From positions 1,488,001 through 1,552,000 of the forward strand of contig NZ_CP092106.1 of NCBI RefSeq assembly GCF_029016485.1: DNA of 64,000 nucleotides, given 5' to 3'. Positions 37,155 to 46,043 of the stretch are shown piece by piece. Position 1 is the stretch's first letter, and each line of letters opens with the position of its first letter. The stretch comes from Vibrio sp. JC009 (lineage in GTDB: Bacteria; Pseudomonadota; Gammaproteobacteria; Enterobacterales; Vibrionaceae). The position numbers and the translations under genes are program-made. A model generated the notes under the pieces. It saw only the letters and a program-made list of their open reading frames with translations, was not told where the DNA came from and did not search any database.

Positions 37155-37455
37155 TTACAAAAAAAACCAACCGCAGAATATCGGTTGGTTGTACATAAGT
37201 GAGCGTAATGGGATGTGCTCACAAAAACTTCATTGGTTGGCTTGTTGCATCGGACATACTACCATCAAAAAATGTCTTAATAGTGAGATGGTTATGTAAA
37301 TATTGCTCTGTCTGGATTCTACAGAGCTACCCATTCACACAAGATTCTGAGTGAGGTTAGTCTTGATGGGTGATATCAGGTCTGTCCATTCCTAGTGGTC
37401 TCAATATTAAGATTTAGACCATTTCCTCAGAATTTTTTTGGCTACACTTTTCTGC
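37155..37455 (-). ncRNA. Possible minus-strand small RNA (weak candidate)
   Basis: A minus-strand transcript here would end at a strong terminator and carry two further stems. The right-hand start is a guess: a CATAAT-like -10 occurs near 37465, but no clear -35 was found. No ORF is present. Length and start are uncertain. Confidence 0.25.
37165..37190 (-). terminator. Intrinsic terminator on the minus strand with no gene upstream
   Basis: Arms AACCAACCG and CGGTTGGTT pair over 9 bp with an 8-nt loop; on the minus strand the stem is followed by about nine T. No minus-strand protein gene ends here: the nearest gene to the right on that strand is over 1 kb away. Confidence 0.8.
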
Positions 37456-37559
37456 TGACAGTATTATGAAACACTATGTCTACTGTTATGGTGACAATTC
37501 AGTATTAAATAGTCAGAGTTTATTCCATTCTGGTGAAGAGTAGTAAACGGTAAGTGAAG

Positions 37560-38192
37560 ATGAAAAAACTATGGGTATTGGTATCAATTGTTTTATTAGC
37601 TTTTGTTAACTCTGGCCATGCGTCCGAAAAAATGATTAAGCACTTTATAACGGATAGTGGAGTAGCTAAAGATTTAAAAACCAGCCTGATGTGGATGAGA
37701 TGCAGTTTAGGGCAAAATTATGAAGAAAGCCTCTTTGGTGAATCGTATTGTACCGGCAGCCCAGAGCCATTTAAAGATACGAATATTTTTACAGTGTCAA
37801 AGAATGCAGATATAAATGGCTTTTCAGACTGGCGAATACCTACATACGATGAGCTGATGGGTATAACCTATTGTGGAGTTTTTCAGGACAAGTCACAGTT
37901 TTACTGTGATAGCAATACTTACGTTTCTCCTACAATTCATGATGGCGTTTTTCCTGATTTTTCAAATGAAGGGGAAGTGTGTTATTGGAGTTCGACTTTA
38001 TATCTTACTCGAGGTGGAAGTAATGATACTACTGCTAATTATTCATCCTATACTCAATACCTAAAATATAGAGAACAACCCGAAAACATTGATGCAAGCC
38101 CTCTTTTGGTTTGCTTTGAGAATGGTACGAGGGGAATTCAATTTAAACCGGGCACATCTAGAGGGTACCTTATTCTGGTAAGAGAGATGTAG
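37560..38192 (+). CDS. Secreted DUF1566 (Lcl C-terminal) domain protein
   Basis: A 210-residue exported protein. A signal peptide (KKLWVLVSIVLLAFVNSGHA) is followed by a single DUF1566 domain, recognised by DLKTSLMWMRCS near the start, GFSDWRIPTYDELMG in the middle and YWSST toward the end; this is a C-type-lectin/FGE-like fold of unknown function common in vibrios. Cysteines are numerous and probably paired in the periplasm. The ATG at 37560 is preferred over a GTG two codons earlier. The gene is more AT-rich than its neighbours and stands in an accessory stretch. Confidence 0.85.
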   Translation: MKKLWVLVSIVLLAFVNSGHASEKMIKHFITDSGVAKDLKTSLMWMRCSLGQNYEESLFGESYCTGSPEPFKDTNIFTVSKNADINGFSDWRIPTYDELMGITYCGVFQDKSQFYCDSNTYVSPTIHDGVFPDFSNEGEVCYWSSTLYLTRGGSNDTTANYSSYTQYLKYREQPENIDASPLLVCFENGTRGIQFKPGTSRGYLILVREM

Positions 38193-38284
38193 GCTTCATT
38201 AGTTTTCTCTGCATACAGTTGGCCGTGACCAACAACCTGACCTGAATCAGGTTATTTGAAGTTGGGTTATGAAAATCAGGCCTT

Positions 38285-38351
38285 GAACTATTAGCGTATT
38301 AGCGATTTTGACAAGCAAGGATGAACAGATAATTGCTGGGATTGGTATAAT
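38285..38351. repeat. Half copy of the TAATACCAAT miniature element
   Basis: Reading leftward, ATTATACCAATCCCAGCAAT, then TATCTGTTCATCCTTGCTTG and AAAATCGCTAATA match one arm of the element at 27179-27346 almost base for base; the second arm is missing. Confidence 0.85.
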
Positions 38352-38355
38352 CGAG

Positions 38356-38823
38356 TCAAGGAGTTGAATGACCTGCTGCAGGAGCGTTTGTTTCTAACAC
38401 ATGGTTAATATACTCAGCTATGCCTATCTTACTAATTGAATGCTCTTTCTGTTGAAGATGGTCAATATTAGCTACGTATTTGTGCGTTTCGTCTGACCAA
38501 AAATCATCATATAGGTAAATATTAAAGGTGAAGCAACTTAGCTGGTTATCCTTAAGTAGCTGAGCTCGCTTCTCTCCAACAATTGATAACTTCACTTCAT
38601 TTTTGAATTTATCAATGATAAAAATATCATGCACGTCATTATTTTCTCTAGAAAAGTTTACATGATCTACGCATCCGGATATTGCCTGTATACTATACTG
38701 TGATTTCCAGCACTGAATACCTGTATTAATTAGTAAATACCCAAGATAGAGACTAATTGCCGCGTATACCGGTAGCAGAATTGCAGGTGTTTTGCTAATG
38801 CCTTGGTAAATAAATCTGTGCAA
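38356..38823 (-). CDS. Hypothetical membrane-anchored protein
   Basis: A 155-residue protein with one hydrophobic helix near the N-terminus (PAILLPVYAAISLYLGYLLI, about residues 12-31) and a soluble remainder rich in Asp, Asn and Lys. I do not recognise a family. The AT-rich composition and the position between the half repeat and the tRNA suggest accessory DNA. The end of the gene lies only a few bases from the repeat copy at 38285-38351. Confidence 0.6.
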   Translation of the reverse strand: MHRFIYQGISKTPAILLPVYAAISLYLGYLLINTGIQCWKSQYSIQAISGCVDHVNFSRENNDVHDIFIIDKFKNEVKLSIVGEKRAQLLKDNQLSCFTFNIYLYDDFWSDETHKYVANIDHLQQKEHSISKIGIAEYINHVLETNAPAAGHSTP

Positions 38824-39080
38824 ATGTGTGCTCCGACTTAGGGATTTGTATTGAGCAATTATTCTACAGAATTGTTATATGCATATGGCTACCATCTTTG
38901 TTGCATCTCAAGTGTGAGACGGTTTACATTGAGTTACGTTACCTAATTGAAAGGTAAAGTGAATTGCTGTTAAAAATGTTTAACAAGTGTTGCGAAAGTG
39001 GTGATTTACTGAATAATGATCGCGAAGGGCTTGGGGAGCATTGTTTGGAAAAACAACTGTATTGAAAACAAAAAAAGGTT

Positions 39081-39157
<77 letters not shown>

Positions 39158-39280
39158 ACATTGTGTCTTGAACGAGAAGAATATTAGCCACTCGTCCTAC
39201 GCCTTGCAAGGAAATTTTCTCTTAATTTGAACTGTTTGGCGTAATAATCGGCGAATTGGTGTTTATTTGTTCTCCTGGGT

Positions 39281-39937
39281 TTAAAGCAGGGTATTCAGAA
39301 CCGGTTGGCTGACTTCTTCAAGACTGCTTAGTTTCTGATCTGCGATAACCCACTTATCGGCACCGAAAGCTTCTGCTTCAGGAATAACAATGGTTTTCAT
39401 ATTCGCTGATTTTGCTGCCAGCAGGCCGGTAAATGAATCTTCAATAGCGATACATTCGCTTGGATCCACACCCATTGCCTTTGCTGTATTGATATAAACC
39501 TCTGGATGTGGCTTTGCGTATTCCAGATTTTCAGCCGAATTGAGAACCTCAAACGTGCCGTTAAGCCCAAGAGCATTGATGGTCGCTTTTACCAGAGACA
39601 TTGGCGAAGAGGAGGCTACAGCTAGTTTCAGTCCCTGATCTTTAGCCATTTCAATGGCGTTGTGAATACCGGGCATTGCTGGTTTCGTCATCAGGATTTT
39701 TTCTGCAACACGTTCAACAATCGCTGTGGTAACATCCTGCTTACTGAATTTCTCCCATGGCTGGCGGCTGTACCAGATATCAACAATTTCGTTGATTCTT
39801 ATTCCGGTTGTCTCTTCTGCGTCTTTCTGGGTCATATTGACACCGCATGATTGAAAAACTTCTTCTTGTGCTTGTCGCCATAATGGTTCGGAGTCGATCA
39901 TCAGACCGTCCATATCAAAAATTACTGCTTTGATCAT
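39281..39937 (-). CDS. hxpB: Hexitol phosphatase HxpB-type HAD hydrolase
   Basis: A 218-residue cytoplasmic HAD phosphatase. Motif I is FDMDGLMIDSEPLW (nucleophile Asp and acid Asp), motif II is ASSSPMSLV, motif III Lys is in YAKPHPEVY, motif IV is IEDSFTGLLAAKSA. The cap-domain stretch GIRINEIVDIWYSRQPW matches E. coli HxpB (YniC) closely, an enzyme active on 2-deoxyglucose-6-phosphate and sugar-alcohol phosphates. It is monocistronic. Exact substrate preference is inferred from family. Confidence 0.88.
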   Translation of the reverse strand: MIKAVIFDMDGLMIDSEPLWRQAQEEVFQSCGVNMTQKDAEETTGIRINEIVDIWYSRQPWEKFSKQDVTTAIVERVAEKILMTKPAMPGIHNAIEMAKDQGLKLAVASSSPMSLVKATINALGLNGTFEVLNSAENLEYAKPHPEVYINTAKAMGVDPSECIAIEDSFTGLLAAKSANMKTIVIPEAEAFGADKWVIADQKLSSLEEVSQPVLNTLL

Positions 39938-40120
39938 GAATTACCACGGTATTTGAAGGTGAGTATTACAAGCCGCGAATTCTATCAAGTTTCTATGTAA
40001 CTTTGTGGATTATTTGAAAAATAAAATAAAGGTGTTTCGCAACTTAGCCAATGGCCTTTATCTCAGTTTATTGGTGAATAGTAAAAATGGCCTCTGATCA
40101 TTTTTATAGAGTAAAAGCCT

Positions 40121-40975
40121 ATGCCTGTATCAAAAACAACGCCGCTTATTTTATCGGCACTTAGCCTTATCCCCGTTTATGTAAGTGCAGAAACGACTAG
40201 CTTTGCCCCGGCCGTAGTGCTGGCAAATGCATACCATGACGATATTGATGTCAAAAGTTACTGGATGAGTGAAAAGCTCGACGGTATCAGAGCTATCTGG
40301 GATGGAAGCAAGCTGTTAACCCGGTCCGGGAAACAGATTCATGCTCCATCGTGGTTTGTTAAAGACCTGCCCGATTTTATGATTGAGGGGGAATTGTGGG
40401 CCGGAAGAGGACAGTTTGCGAAAGTTCAGTCGACGGTTCTTGATGAGCTGCCCAATGACGATGACTGGAAGGAGATTAAGTTTATGCTTTTTGACTCCAA
40501 ACATCTTGGTTTGAGCTATCGCAAGCGGTACGCGGCTCTGTCTGCCTGGGCAGTTCAAATGGACAGGCCATTTATAGAAATGGTAGAGCAGCGTGAAATC
40601 AAGGATAAACAGGCACTGTTTGACTTTCTGAGCCAGATAGAGCAGCAGAGCGGGGAAGGGGTGATGCTCCGGAAAGTCGACGCGGCGTATATTTCAGGAA
40701 GAAGCGATGACCTGCTCAAGTTAAAGAAAGCGGAGGATACGGAAGCTGTGGTGATTGGCTACAAAGAGGGTAACGGTAAATACTCCGGGATGGTTGGCGC
40801 ACTGCATATTGAGCTTGGAGATGGAAAAAAGATGTACGTGGGTTCGGGATTAACGGATGCTGAAAGGAAGAACCCGCCCCCGGTAGGAGCGGTTATTACT
40901 ATTCAATACAACGGACTGACTGTGACAGGGTTGCCCAGATTTGCGCGCTATCAACGGGAAAGGGCTCCCGAGTAA
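40121..40975 (+). CDS. ligE: Periplasmic ATP-dependent DNA ligase (LigE type)
   Basis: A 284-residue minimal ATP-dependent ligase: adenylation domain with the active-site lysine in EKLDGIRAIWDG (about residues 51-62), further nucleotidyltransferase motifs IEGELWAGRG, GEGVMLRK and LLKLKKAEDTEAVVIGYKEGNGKY, and an OB-fold C-terminus. An N-terminal signal peptide (LILSALSLIPVYVSA) indicates export, as described for the LigE class found in naturally competent and aquatic proteobacteria, where a role with extracellular DNA is proposed. It ends flush against the convergent bactofilin stop codon, with no base between. Confidence 0.92.
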   Translation: MPVSKTTPLILSALSLIPVYVSAETTSFAPAVVLANAYHDDIDVKSYWMSEKLDGIRAIWDGSKLLTRSGKQIHAPSWFVKDLPDFMIEGELWAGRGQFAKVQSTVLDELPNDDDWKEIKFMLFDSKHLGLSYRKRYAALSAWAVQMDRPFIEMVEQREIKDKQALFDFLSQIEQQSGEGVMLRKVDAAYISGRSDDLLKLKKAEDTEAVVIGYKEGNGKYSGMVGALHIELGDGKKMYVGSGLTDAERKNPPPVGAVITIQYNGLTVTGLPRFARYQRERAPE

Positions 40976-41422
40976 CTACTTCGCTTTTGTTGCTGTGGCT
41001 GCTTTGCCTGATTCTGGTTTTTGAGGTTGTTGGGCCGATTTATTATCTTTTAGTTTTACAACCTCTTCACTGGCGACGGTTTTTGAGTTTCCTAAAAATA
41101 CGCCGCCTTTAACAATAGTGAATTCCGCAGAAGAGATCTCTCCCTGAAGCTTACCTTTTTCCAGAATTTCAATATTGCGGGCAACAATTTCACCATCAAA
41201 GTGGCCGTTTACGATGGCGCTATCAGCGAAAATAGCGCCTTCAACCTTTCCTGACGGGCTAATGGTTACGGTTTTTTCGGTGTTAATCTTACCTTTAACC
41301 CGTCCGTCTATCTGAATATTGCCTGTCAGGTTCAGAGTGCCTTCGATTACTGTGCCTTCTGCGATGACAGTTGTAGCGTGGTGCTTACCTGCTGCTCCAC
41401 TCTTTTTATCAAATAGTCCCAT
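40976..41422 (-). CDS. Bactofilin (polymer-forming cytoskeletal protein)
   Basis: A 148-residue protein with a central right-handed beta-helix bactofilin domain (residues 20-115: GTLNLTGNIQIDGRVKGKI and SGKVEGAIFADSAIVNG repeats) and flexible charged tails. Bactofilins polymerise at the membrane without nucleotide and place cell-wall enzymes. It follows and overlaps by 76 bp an M23 peptidoglycan peptidase gene, the same pairing as bactofilin CcmA with Csd1-type hydrolases in Helicobacter, so a local role in cell-wall shaping is likely. AAGGG lies upstream of the ATG. Confidence 0.93.
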   Translation of the reverse strand: MGLFDKKSGAAGKHHATTVIAEGTVIEGTLNLTGNIQIDGRVKGKINTEKTVTISPSGKVEGAIFADSAIVNGHFDGEIVARNIEILEKGKLQGEISSAEFTIVKGGVFLGNSKTVASEEVVKLKDNKSAQQPQKPESGKAATATKAK

Positions 41423-42276
41423 TTAATACCCTTATTAATTTTAAAAATGGATTCAAAATTATCTATGCTCCAGTTCACGAATGGTCGTGGGTTCATAGAG
41501 CGTCCTATAAAGCGAACTTCATAGTGTAAATGTGCTCCGGCAGAAAGTCCTGTATTACCGGATAATCCAATAAGATCGCCTTTCTGAACAAAGTCTCCGT
41601 TTTTCACCTTGAAGGCTTTCAGGTGCGAATAGGAAGACGTTATCCCGAAGGAGTGCATCAGCCTGAGGTAATTTCCTGACCCCTGATTACTTTTACGTGT
41701 CACTTCCACCACGCCATCGGCAGGGGCGTAAATTGGTGTACCTGTGTTAACCGCAAGGTCTATTCCGCGGTGCATGCTTCTTTTTTTGGTGACCGGATGG
41801 GTTCTCATTCCGTATCCAGAGGAAATATACCCGGTTTTTACCGGGCTTCCGTTTGGAATCATGCGCAAAATTTGCTGGCGAACCACTGTGTTCACAGCAG
41901 CAAGATCTAAGCGTGAGTCGATATCAAGCTCGTTGGAGGAAGTGCCAAGGACAGACTCAATATCATTGAGCCTGTCATTCATGTTTTCCAGTTCCTGCTC
42001 TTTTGCTACGACTTGCTGCTTGAGTTGCTCCTGAAGTTGCTCGTACTCGACCAGTTCTTCATTCAGGTCTTTGGATCTCTGCTCAAGTGTAGATTGAGCC
42101 TGTTTGGAGATCGTGACTTCATCAAGAAGGAAGAGAACGACAGTAGCGACTGATAATGCAGTGACCAGTAATGCGACCAGCAAAATTTTTAATCTTGTGA
42201 TGGCCTTCTTTGTTAGTCTGAAATGGTTAGTTCCCTTAACGCCAGATATGGTGACGATTAAGCTTTCTGAATTCAT
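41347..42276 (-). CDS. M23-family peptidoglycan metallopeptidase
   Basis: A 309-residue envelope protein. One membrane anchor lies near residues 30-52, a coiled coil at about 60-115 (rich in Glu/Gln), and a LytM/M23 domain at about 150-270 with zinc motifs HRGIDLA and HLHYEV plus GMRTHP. It should cut peptide cross-links of peptidoglycan from the periplasmic side. The 3' end overlaps the bactofilin gene by 76 bp in another frame, an unusually long overlap that points to tight coupling. Confidence 0.92.
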   Translation of the reverse strand: MNSESLIVTISGVKGTNHFRLTKKAITRLKILLVALLVTALSVATVVLFLLDEVTISKQAQSTLEQRSKDLNEELVEYEQLQEQLKQQVVAKEQELENMNDRLNDIESVLGTSSNELDIDSRLDLAAVNTVVRQQILRMIPNGSPVKTGYISSGYGMRTHPVTKKRSMHRGIDLAVNTGTPIYAPADGVVEVTRKSNQGSGNYLRLMHSFGITSSYSHLKAFKVKNGDFVQKGDLIGLSGNTGLSAGAHLHYEVRFIGRSMNPRPFVNWSIDNFESIFKINKGIKWDYLIKRVEQQVSTTLQLSSQKAQ

Positions 42277-42439
42277 AGTTACACTGGTTGATAGATATTG
42301 CTGTCAGATTGTAAATGCTTTATTGAGTTTTCTACTATTACAATATGCTGTTAGTACACGGCAAAAGTCCGGATTTGTGAAGAACACTCAAAAAATCTCA
42401 TATAAAGCTCAGCATTTTTAACTGAGCTAAAACAAAACA

Positions 42440-43810
42440 CTAACGCGATGCGAACTCTAATTGTACGCTGCCTTCCTGCCGGTGCATCCAGCGCAGCCTT
42501 ATTGTGAGCAAAATAGCGGCAGAGGTCAGGCCAACAATAAAGCCAACCCAGAAGCCATATACGCCCATGCGCGGAACGATTAAGTCAGTGAGCCCCAGAA
42601 TACAGCCCGTCGGAAGGCCAAGCACCCAATAGGCGATAAAGGTACAGATAAAGATAGCTTTCATGTCTTTATAGCCACGCAAAGCACCTGCACCTATTAC
42701 CTGCACTGAATCTGCCAACTGGTAAATCGCTGCAATTATCAACAACTGTGTTGCGATGGCCAGCACCTGACTGTCATCGGTATAAAGTAGTGTAATAGGT
42801 TCTCTGAACACAACGGTAATTACACCGGTAATGGCGGCAAGAAGCAGCCCAAGGGCAATGCTGACATGGGTGGCAATTTTTGCGCCTTCGGTGTTTTCTT
42901 CTCCGAGTTTATGTCCGACACGGATACTTACTGCTGCGCCAATACTCATAGGAATCATAAATACCAGTGAAGAGAAGTTAATAGCTACCTGGTGCGCAGC
43001 TACAATAGTTGGTCCTAAAGGAGAGACCAGAAGTGCGACAACTGCGAATAGCGTAACTTCAAAAAAGATAGCAAAGGCAACGGGTACCCCAAGCTTTACC
43101 AGACGGATTTGCTCTTTCCAGACCAGTTTGTGCAGCTTGTCGAATAGGCCAACATGCTTAAGCCGGTTTGATCTGATGATGTAAAACAGCATAAACAGGA
43201 ACATCAATGTGTAAACGATGGCAGTTGCAACACCACATCCTACACCGCCAAGAGCCGGAGCGCCAAATTTGCCGTAAACAAACATCCAGTTCAGCGGAAT
43301 GTTAATAGCCAGCCCCAGAAAACCGATAAACATCGCCGGTTTGGTCAGGGCCATACCGTCGGCAAAGCTCCTTAGTGCCTGATATAAAAGGCTTCCCGGA
43401 ACGGCCCAGAGCATGGCGTTCATATAGCCGGTGGTTTTTTCTGCCAGAAGAGGGTCCACATCCATCATGCCAACGATAAATTTGGTCTGAATAAGAATTG
43501 CCAAAGTTGGAATGACCAAAAGAGAGGCTAAAAAGATGCCCTGTTGTACTTCGTAGGCGATTTTGTCTGATTTGCCTGCGCCGTTTAGCTGAGCGATTAC
43601 CGGTACCAGCGCCATCAGAAGGCCAATACCAAAGAGTATGGTTGGCATCCAGATACTCGATGCAACAGCGACAGCAGCCATGTCTGTGGCACTAACACCA
43701 CCGGCCATAACGGTATCGACAAAGCCCATACCTGTCTGGGCGATAGAGGCGATAAGCACAGGTGTGGCGAGTTTGATTAATTCTGAAGCTTCTTTTTGAT
43801 AGCGATGCAC
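42440..43810 (-). CDS. norM: MATE-family multidrug efflux protein NorM
   Basis: A 456-residue, twelve-helix Na+-coupled exporter of cationic dyes and fluoroquinolones in characterised Vibrio relatives. The sequence IKLATPVLIASIAQTGMGFVDTVMAG, GVGCGVATAIVY and QVAINFSSLVFMIPMSIGAAVSIRVGH is nearly that of V. parahaemolyticus NorM, whose length is also 456. The start is taken as the GTG giving (M)HRYQKEASELIKL with GGA upstream; a TTG four codons earlier is the alternative. It is back to back with ribE, as in enterics. Confidence 0.95.
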   Translation of the reverse strand: MHRYQKEASELIKLATPVLIASIAQTGMGFVDTVMAGGVSATDMAAVAVASSIWMPTILFGIGLLMALVPVIAQLNGAGKSDKIAYEVQQGIFLASLLVIPTLAILIQTKFIVGMMDVDPLLAEKTTGYMNAMLWAVPGSLLYQALRSFADGMALTKPAMFIGFLGLAINIPLNWMFVYGKFGAPALGGVGCGVATAIVYTLMFLFMLFYIIRSNRLKHVGLFDKLHKLVWKEQIRLVKLGVPVAFAIFFEVTLFAVVALLVSPLGPTIVAAHQVAINFSSLVFMIPMSIGAAVSIRVGHKLGEENTEGAKIATHVSIALGLLLAAITGVITVVFREPITLLYTDDSQVLAIATQLLIIAAIYQLADSVQVIGAGALRGYKDMKAIFICTFIAYWVLGLPTGCILGLTDLIVPRMGVYGFWVGFIVGLTSAAILLTIRLRWMHRQEGSVQLEFASR

Positions 43811-43844
43811 GAAAGTATCCAATTTAGAACTGAAGTTGATATAG

Positions 43845-43876
43845 TAATACCAATCTAATTACTGGTATTGGTATAA
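43845..43876. repeat. Minimal TAATACCAAT inverted repeat between norM and ribE
   Basis: ATACCAAT and ATTGGTAT arms 12 nt apart, the two termini of the miniature element family with almost nothing between. A further 9-bp hairpin with one G-T pair lies at 43881-43904, upstream of ribE; no FMN riboswitch is seen. Confidence 0.65.
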
Positions 43877-43955
43877 GAAAGCGCTTGTTGTTTGGAACAG
43901 GCGCATAATAAAAAAAAGTGAGCGATATCACCACAGAAACTTAGGAGAATTTTAA

Positions 43956-44576
43956 ATGTTTACCGGAATTGTTCAGGGGATGGCCAGGGTTATTTCCATT
44001 GAGAAAAAGGAATCGTTTCAGACTCATGTAATTGAAATGGGCAATAGGTTATCTGAGGGGTTAAGCGTTGGTGCATCTGTCGCACATAATGGTTGCTGTC
44101 TCACTGTTACTAAGATCGATGGCAAAAAGATTAGCTTTGACCTGATGCAGGCAACATTGAAACATACCAACCTTGGTGAATTAGAAGTCGGGGATTGCGT
44201 TAATGTAGAACGTGCAGCCAGATTCGGAGATGAGATTGGCGGGCACAGTATGTCCGGACACATTACGCTTACGGCAGTTATCGATGAAGTGATATACACG
44301 CCAAATAACCGGACAGTATGGTTTAGTCTGCCGAAAGAGTATATGCGATATGTTCTGGCTAAAGGCTATATCGGGATAGACGGCTGTTCACTGACCATAG
44401 GTGAAGTAGAAGAGAAAAGGTTTAGCGTACACCTGATACCGGAAACCTTGCAGAGAACACTGTTTGGCCAGAGAAAAACGGGTGAGCGGGTGAATATTGA
44501 GTTTGATCCTCAAACCCAGGCTATTGTTGATACGGTTGAGAGGGTGCTCGCCTCCCGACAACTTAATCAGAGTTAA
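43956..44576 (+). CDS. ribE: Riboflavin synthase alpha subunit
   Basis: Dismutates two 6,7-dimethyl-8-ribityllumazine molecules into riboflavin. The 206-residue protein has the duplicated lumazine-binding fold: MFTGIVQG at the N-terminus, ASVAHNGCCLTVT (repeat 1), GHSMSGHITLT, GIDGCSLTIGEVE (repeat 2), VHLIPETLQRTLFG and the family tail VNIEFDPQTQAIVDTVERVL. AGGAG precedes the ATG. It is a stand-alone gene, not in a rib operon, as in E. coli. Confidence 0.96.
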   Translation: MFTGIVQGMARVISIEKKESFQTHVIEMGNRLSEGLSVGASVAHNGCCLTVTKIDGKKISFDLMQATLKHTNLGELEVGDCVNVERAARFGDEIGGHSMSGHITLTAVIDEVIYTPNNRTVWFSLPKEYMRYVLAKGYIGIDGCSLTIGEVEEKRFSVHLIPETLQRTLFGQRKTGERVNIEFDPQTQAIVDTVERVLASRQLNQS

Positions 44577-44605
44577 GTCATCTTTATATGGGGAGCAGTA
44601 CTTGT

Positions 44606-44809
44606 TTAAAAGTACTGTTCGTCGTCAGCATCTACTACCAGGTTGATTTTGTCATACTGCTCATCAACCATCATATTTACATGAACTGCTTTGTAGCAAG
44701 CAGGGCATTCATCGTAGAATTCCTGATTTCCGTTTGACGCATCTATTGTCATGGCTATCTGAAAACCGCAATGCGGGCAGATAACGAATCTTTCTGTATA
44801 GTCTTTCAT
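44606..44809 (-). CDS. CPXCG-motif cysteine-rich small protein
   Basis: A 67-residue zinc-ribbon-like protein with two Cys pairs, CPHC near residue 11 and CPAC near residue 35, followed by an acidic C-terminus. It matches the family of small CPXCG proteins of unknown function in gamma-proteobacteria. It converges on ribE; a hairpin with CAGTACTT / AAGTACTG arms at 44596-44617 overlaps its stop and may end both transcripts. Confidence 0.85.
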   Translation of the reverse strand: MKDYTERFVICPHCGFQIAMTIDASNGNQEFYDECPACYKAVHVNMMVDEQYDKINLVVDADDEQYF

Positions 44810-44898
44810 CTTGCTCTACCTTGAGGGGCATTCGGAATCGAAAAATTATCGCCCCTCTAAGGTAAAGATAGTCTCAATCAGTCACAAGCCGCAATGTA

Positions 44899-45762
44899 TT
44901 AACTTATAAGTTTCTCAAGGTGCTGCTCTGCTTCTTCCAGGTAATGCCCGCCGAACAGGTTGCAGTGGTTCAGAATATGGTAGAAGTTGTAGATATCTTT
45001 ACGTTGCTGATAGCCGAAATCGAGAGGTGAAACACTTTCGTATCCCTGATAAAACTCAGGATCAAAGCCGTCAAAAAGCTCTGTCATCGCGATATCGCAC
45101 TCTCTGTCACCCCAGTAGCAGGCGGGGTCATAGCAGACGGGGCCAAAGGCAGTGTTTGCCACATTGCCGTGCCAGAGATCGCCGTGAATAAGCGAAGGTT
45201 TTGGATTATGGTGCGCAAGCATTTTATCAATGGATTTAACGATATGGCTGATATCACCAAAGCGAATCCCTTTTTCATCCAGCAGTTGCAGTTGCCAGCC
45301 AATTCTCTGCTCTGAGAAAAAGTGGCACCACTTTTTGGTCCAGGAGTTAGGTTGGATAGTTGCGCCTATATAGTTGTCCCGGTCAAAACCGTACTCTTTT
45401 TGCTCGCCCCACTGGTGCAAGTGGGCTAACTTAACTCCAAAGTCAAAACTGTGCTTGGAGTCTTCCAGGGGTTTGGTTGCCATATAGTTGAGGATAATAA
45501 ATGCTTTGCCTTTTCCCTGACCGACAAGGACAAGTTCCGGCAGAGATACCGTGTTAGAAAGACGTAGTTCCTGAAGGCCTTCCGCTTCAGCTTCAAAGAC
45601 AGGCAAAGACTCTTTGTCACCGACCTTAACAAAATACCTTTGGTCACCGTCACTTATCATGTAGCACTCGCTGATGTCTCCACCTTCAATTCTATTGCGC
45701 TCCCTAATCTGAAAAGTGAACATTAAAGTTTCTGAAAGTTGCTGTGAAATAGCGTGCCACAT
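44899..45762 (-). CDS. Fructosamine kinase (FN3K)-family protein
   Basis: A 287-residue small-molecule kinase of the aminoglycoside-phosphotransferase fold. It has the N-lobe segment ISECYMISDGDQRYFVKV with the ATP lysine, the catalytic loop LIHGDLWHGNVA and the metal-binding DPACYWGDRECDIAM, near-identical to bacterial FN3K/YniA proteins that phosphorylate ribulosamines or fructosamines for protein deglycation. Physiological substrate is inferred. It is monocistronic. Confidence 0.92.
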   Translation of the reverse strand: MWHAISQQLSETLMFTFQIRERNRIEGGDISECYMISDGDQRYFVKVGDKESLPVFEAEAEGLQELRLSNTVSLPELVLVGQGKGKAFIILNYMATKPLEDSKHSFDFGVKLAHLHQWGEQKEYGFDRDNYIGATIQPNSWTKKWCHFFSEQRIGWQLQLLDEKGIRFGDISHIVKSIDKMLAHHNPKPSLIHGDLWHGNVANTAFGPVCYDPACYWGDRECDIAMTELFDGFDPEFYQGYESVSPLDFGYQQRKDIYNFYHILNHCNLFGGHYLEEAEQHLEKLIS

Positions 45763-46043
45763 ATCTAAGACTCTCCGGTTCTACGTCATATATGGTTAAT
45801 TTTAGGACATATTTTCTAAAAATAGCCGACATACACTATATATTAGGATATAGATCTTGAAGTTGCTCAAAAACTGTAAAAATGTCCGTGTAATATTTGG
45901 CAGAAGCATATAGCGTGTTATTAAGCTCAAAGAGATTGATTGTTCATGTGGTAACAATCGCTTCAATGATTTAGTATTAGTTTTAACATGGTTTAAAAAG
46001 TCCGCAGCTGTTATTTGTGTGGCTCAAAATTTTGGAGAGTAAA

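Larger units (their letters stand above)
36742..37559. other. 818-bp gene-poor, AT-rich stretch
   Basis: It holds the promoter region of the PFOR operon on the left and of the DUF1566 gene on the right. No credible ORF with a ribosome site is present. Visible structures are a terminator-like hairpin at 37165-37190, a 6-bp stem GTGAGC/GCTCAC at 37200-37224 and a 7-bp stem GCTCTGT/ACAGAGC around 37300-37330, all within about 170 bp, which raises the possibility of a small RNA on the minus strand. Confidence 0.55.

Noticed and set aside
43876..43955. FMN riboswitch before ribE
   Set aside because: Only a simple 9-bp hairpin is present; the conserved multi-stem RFN motif is not seen.
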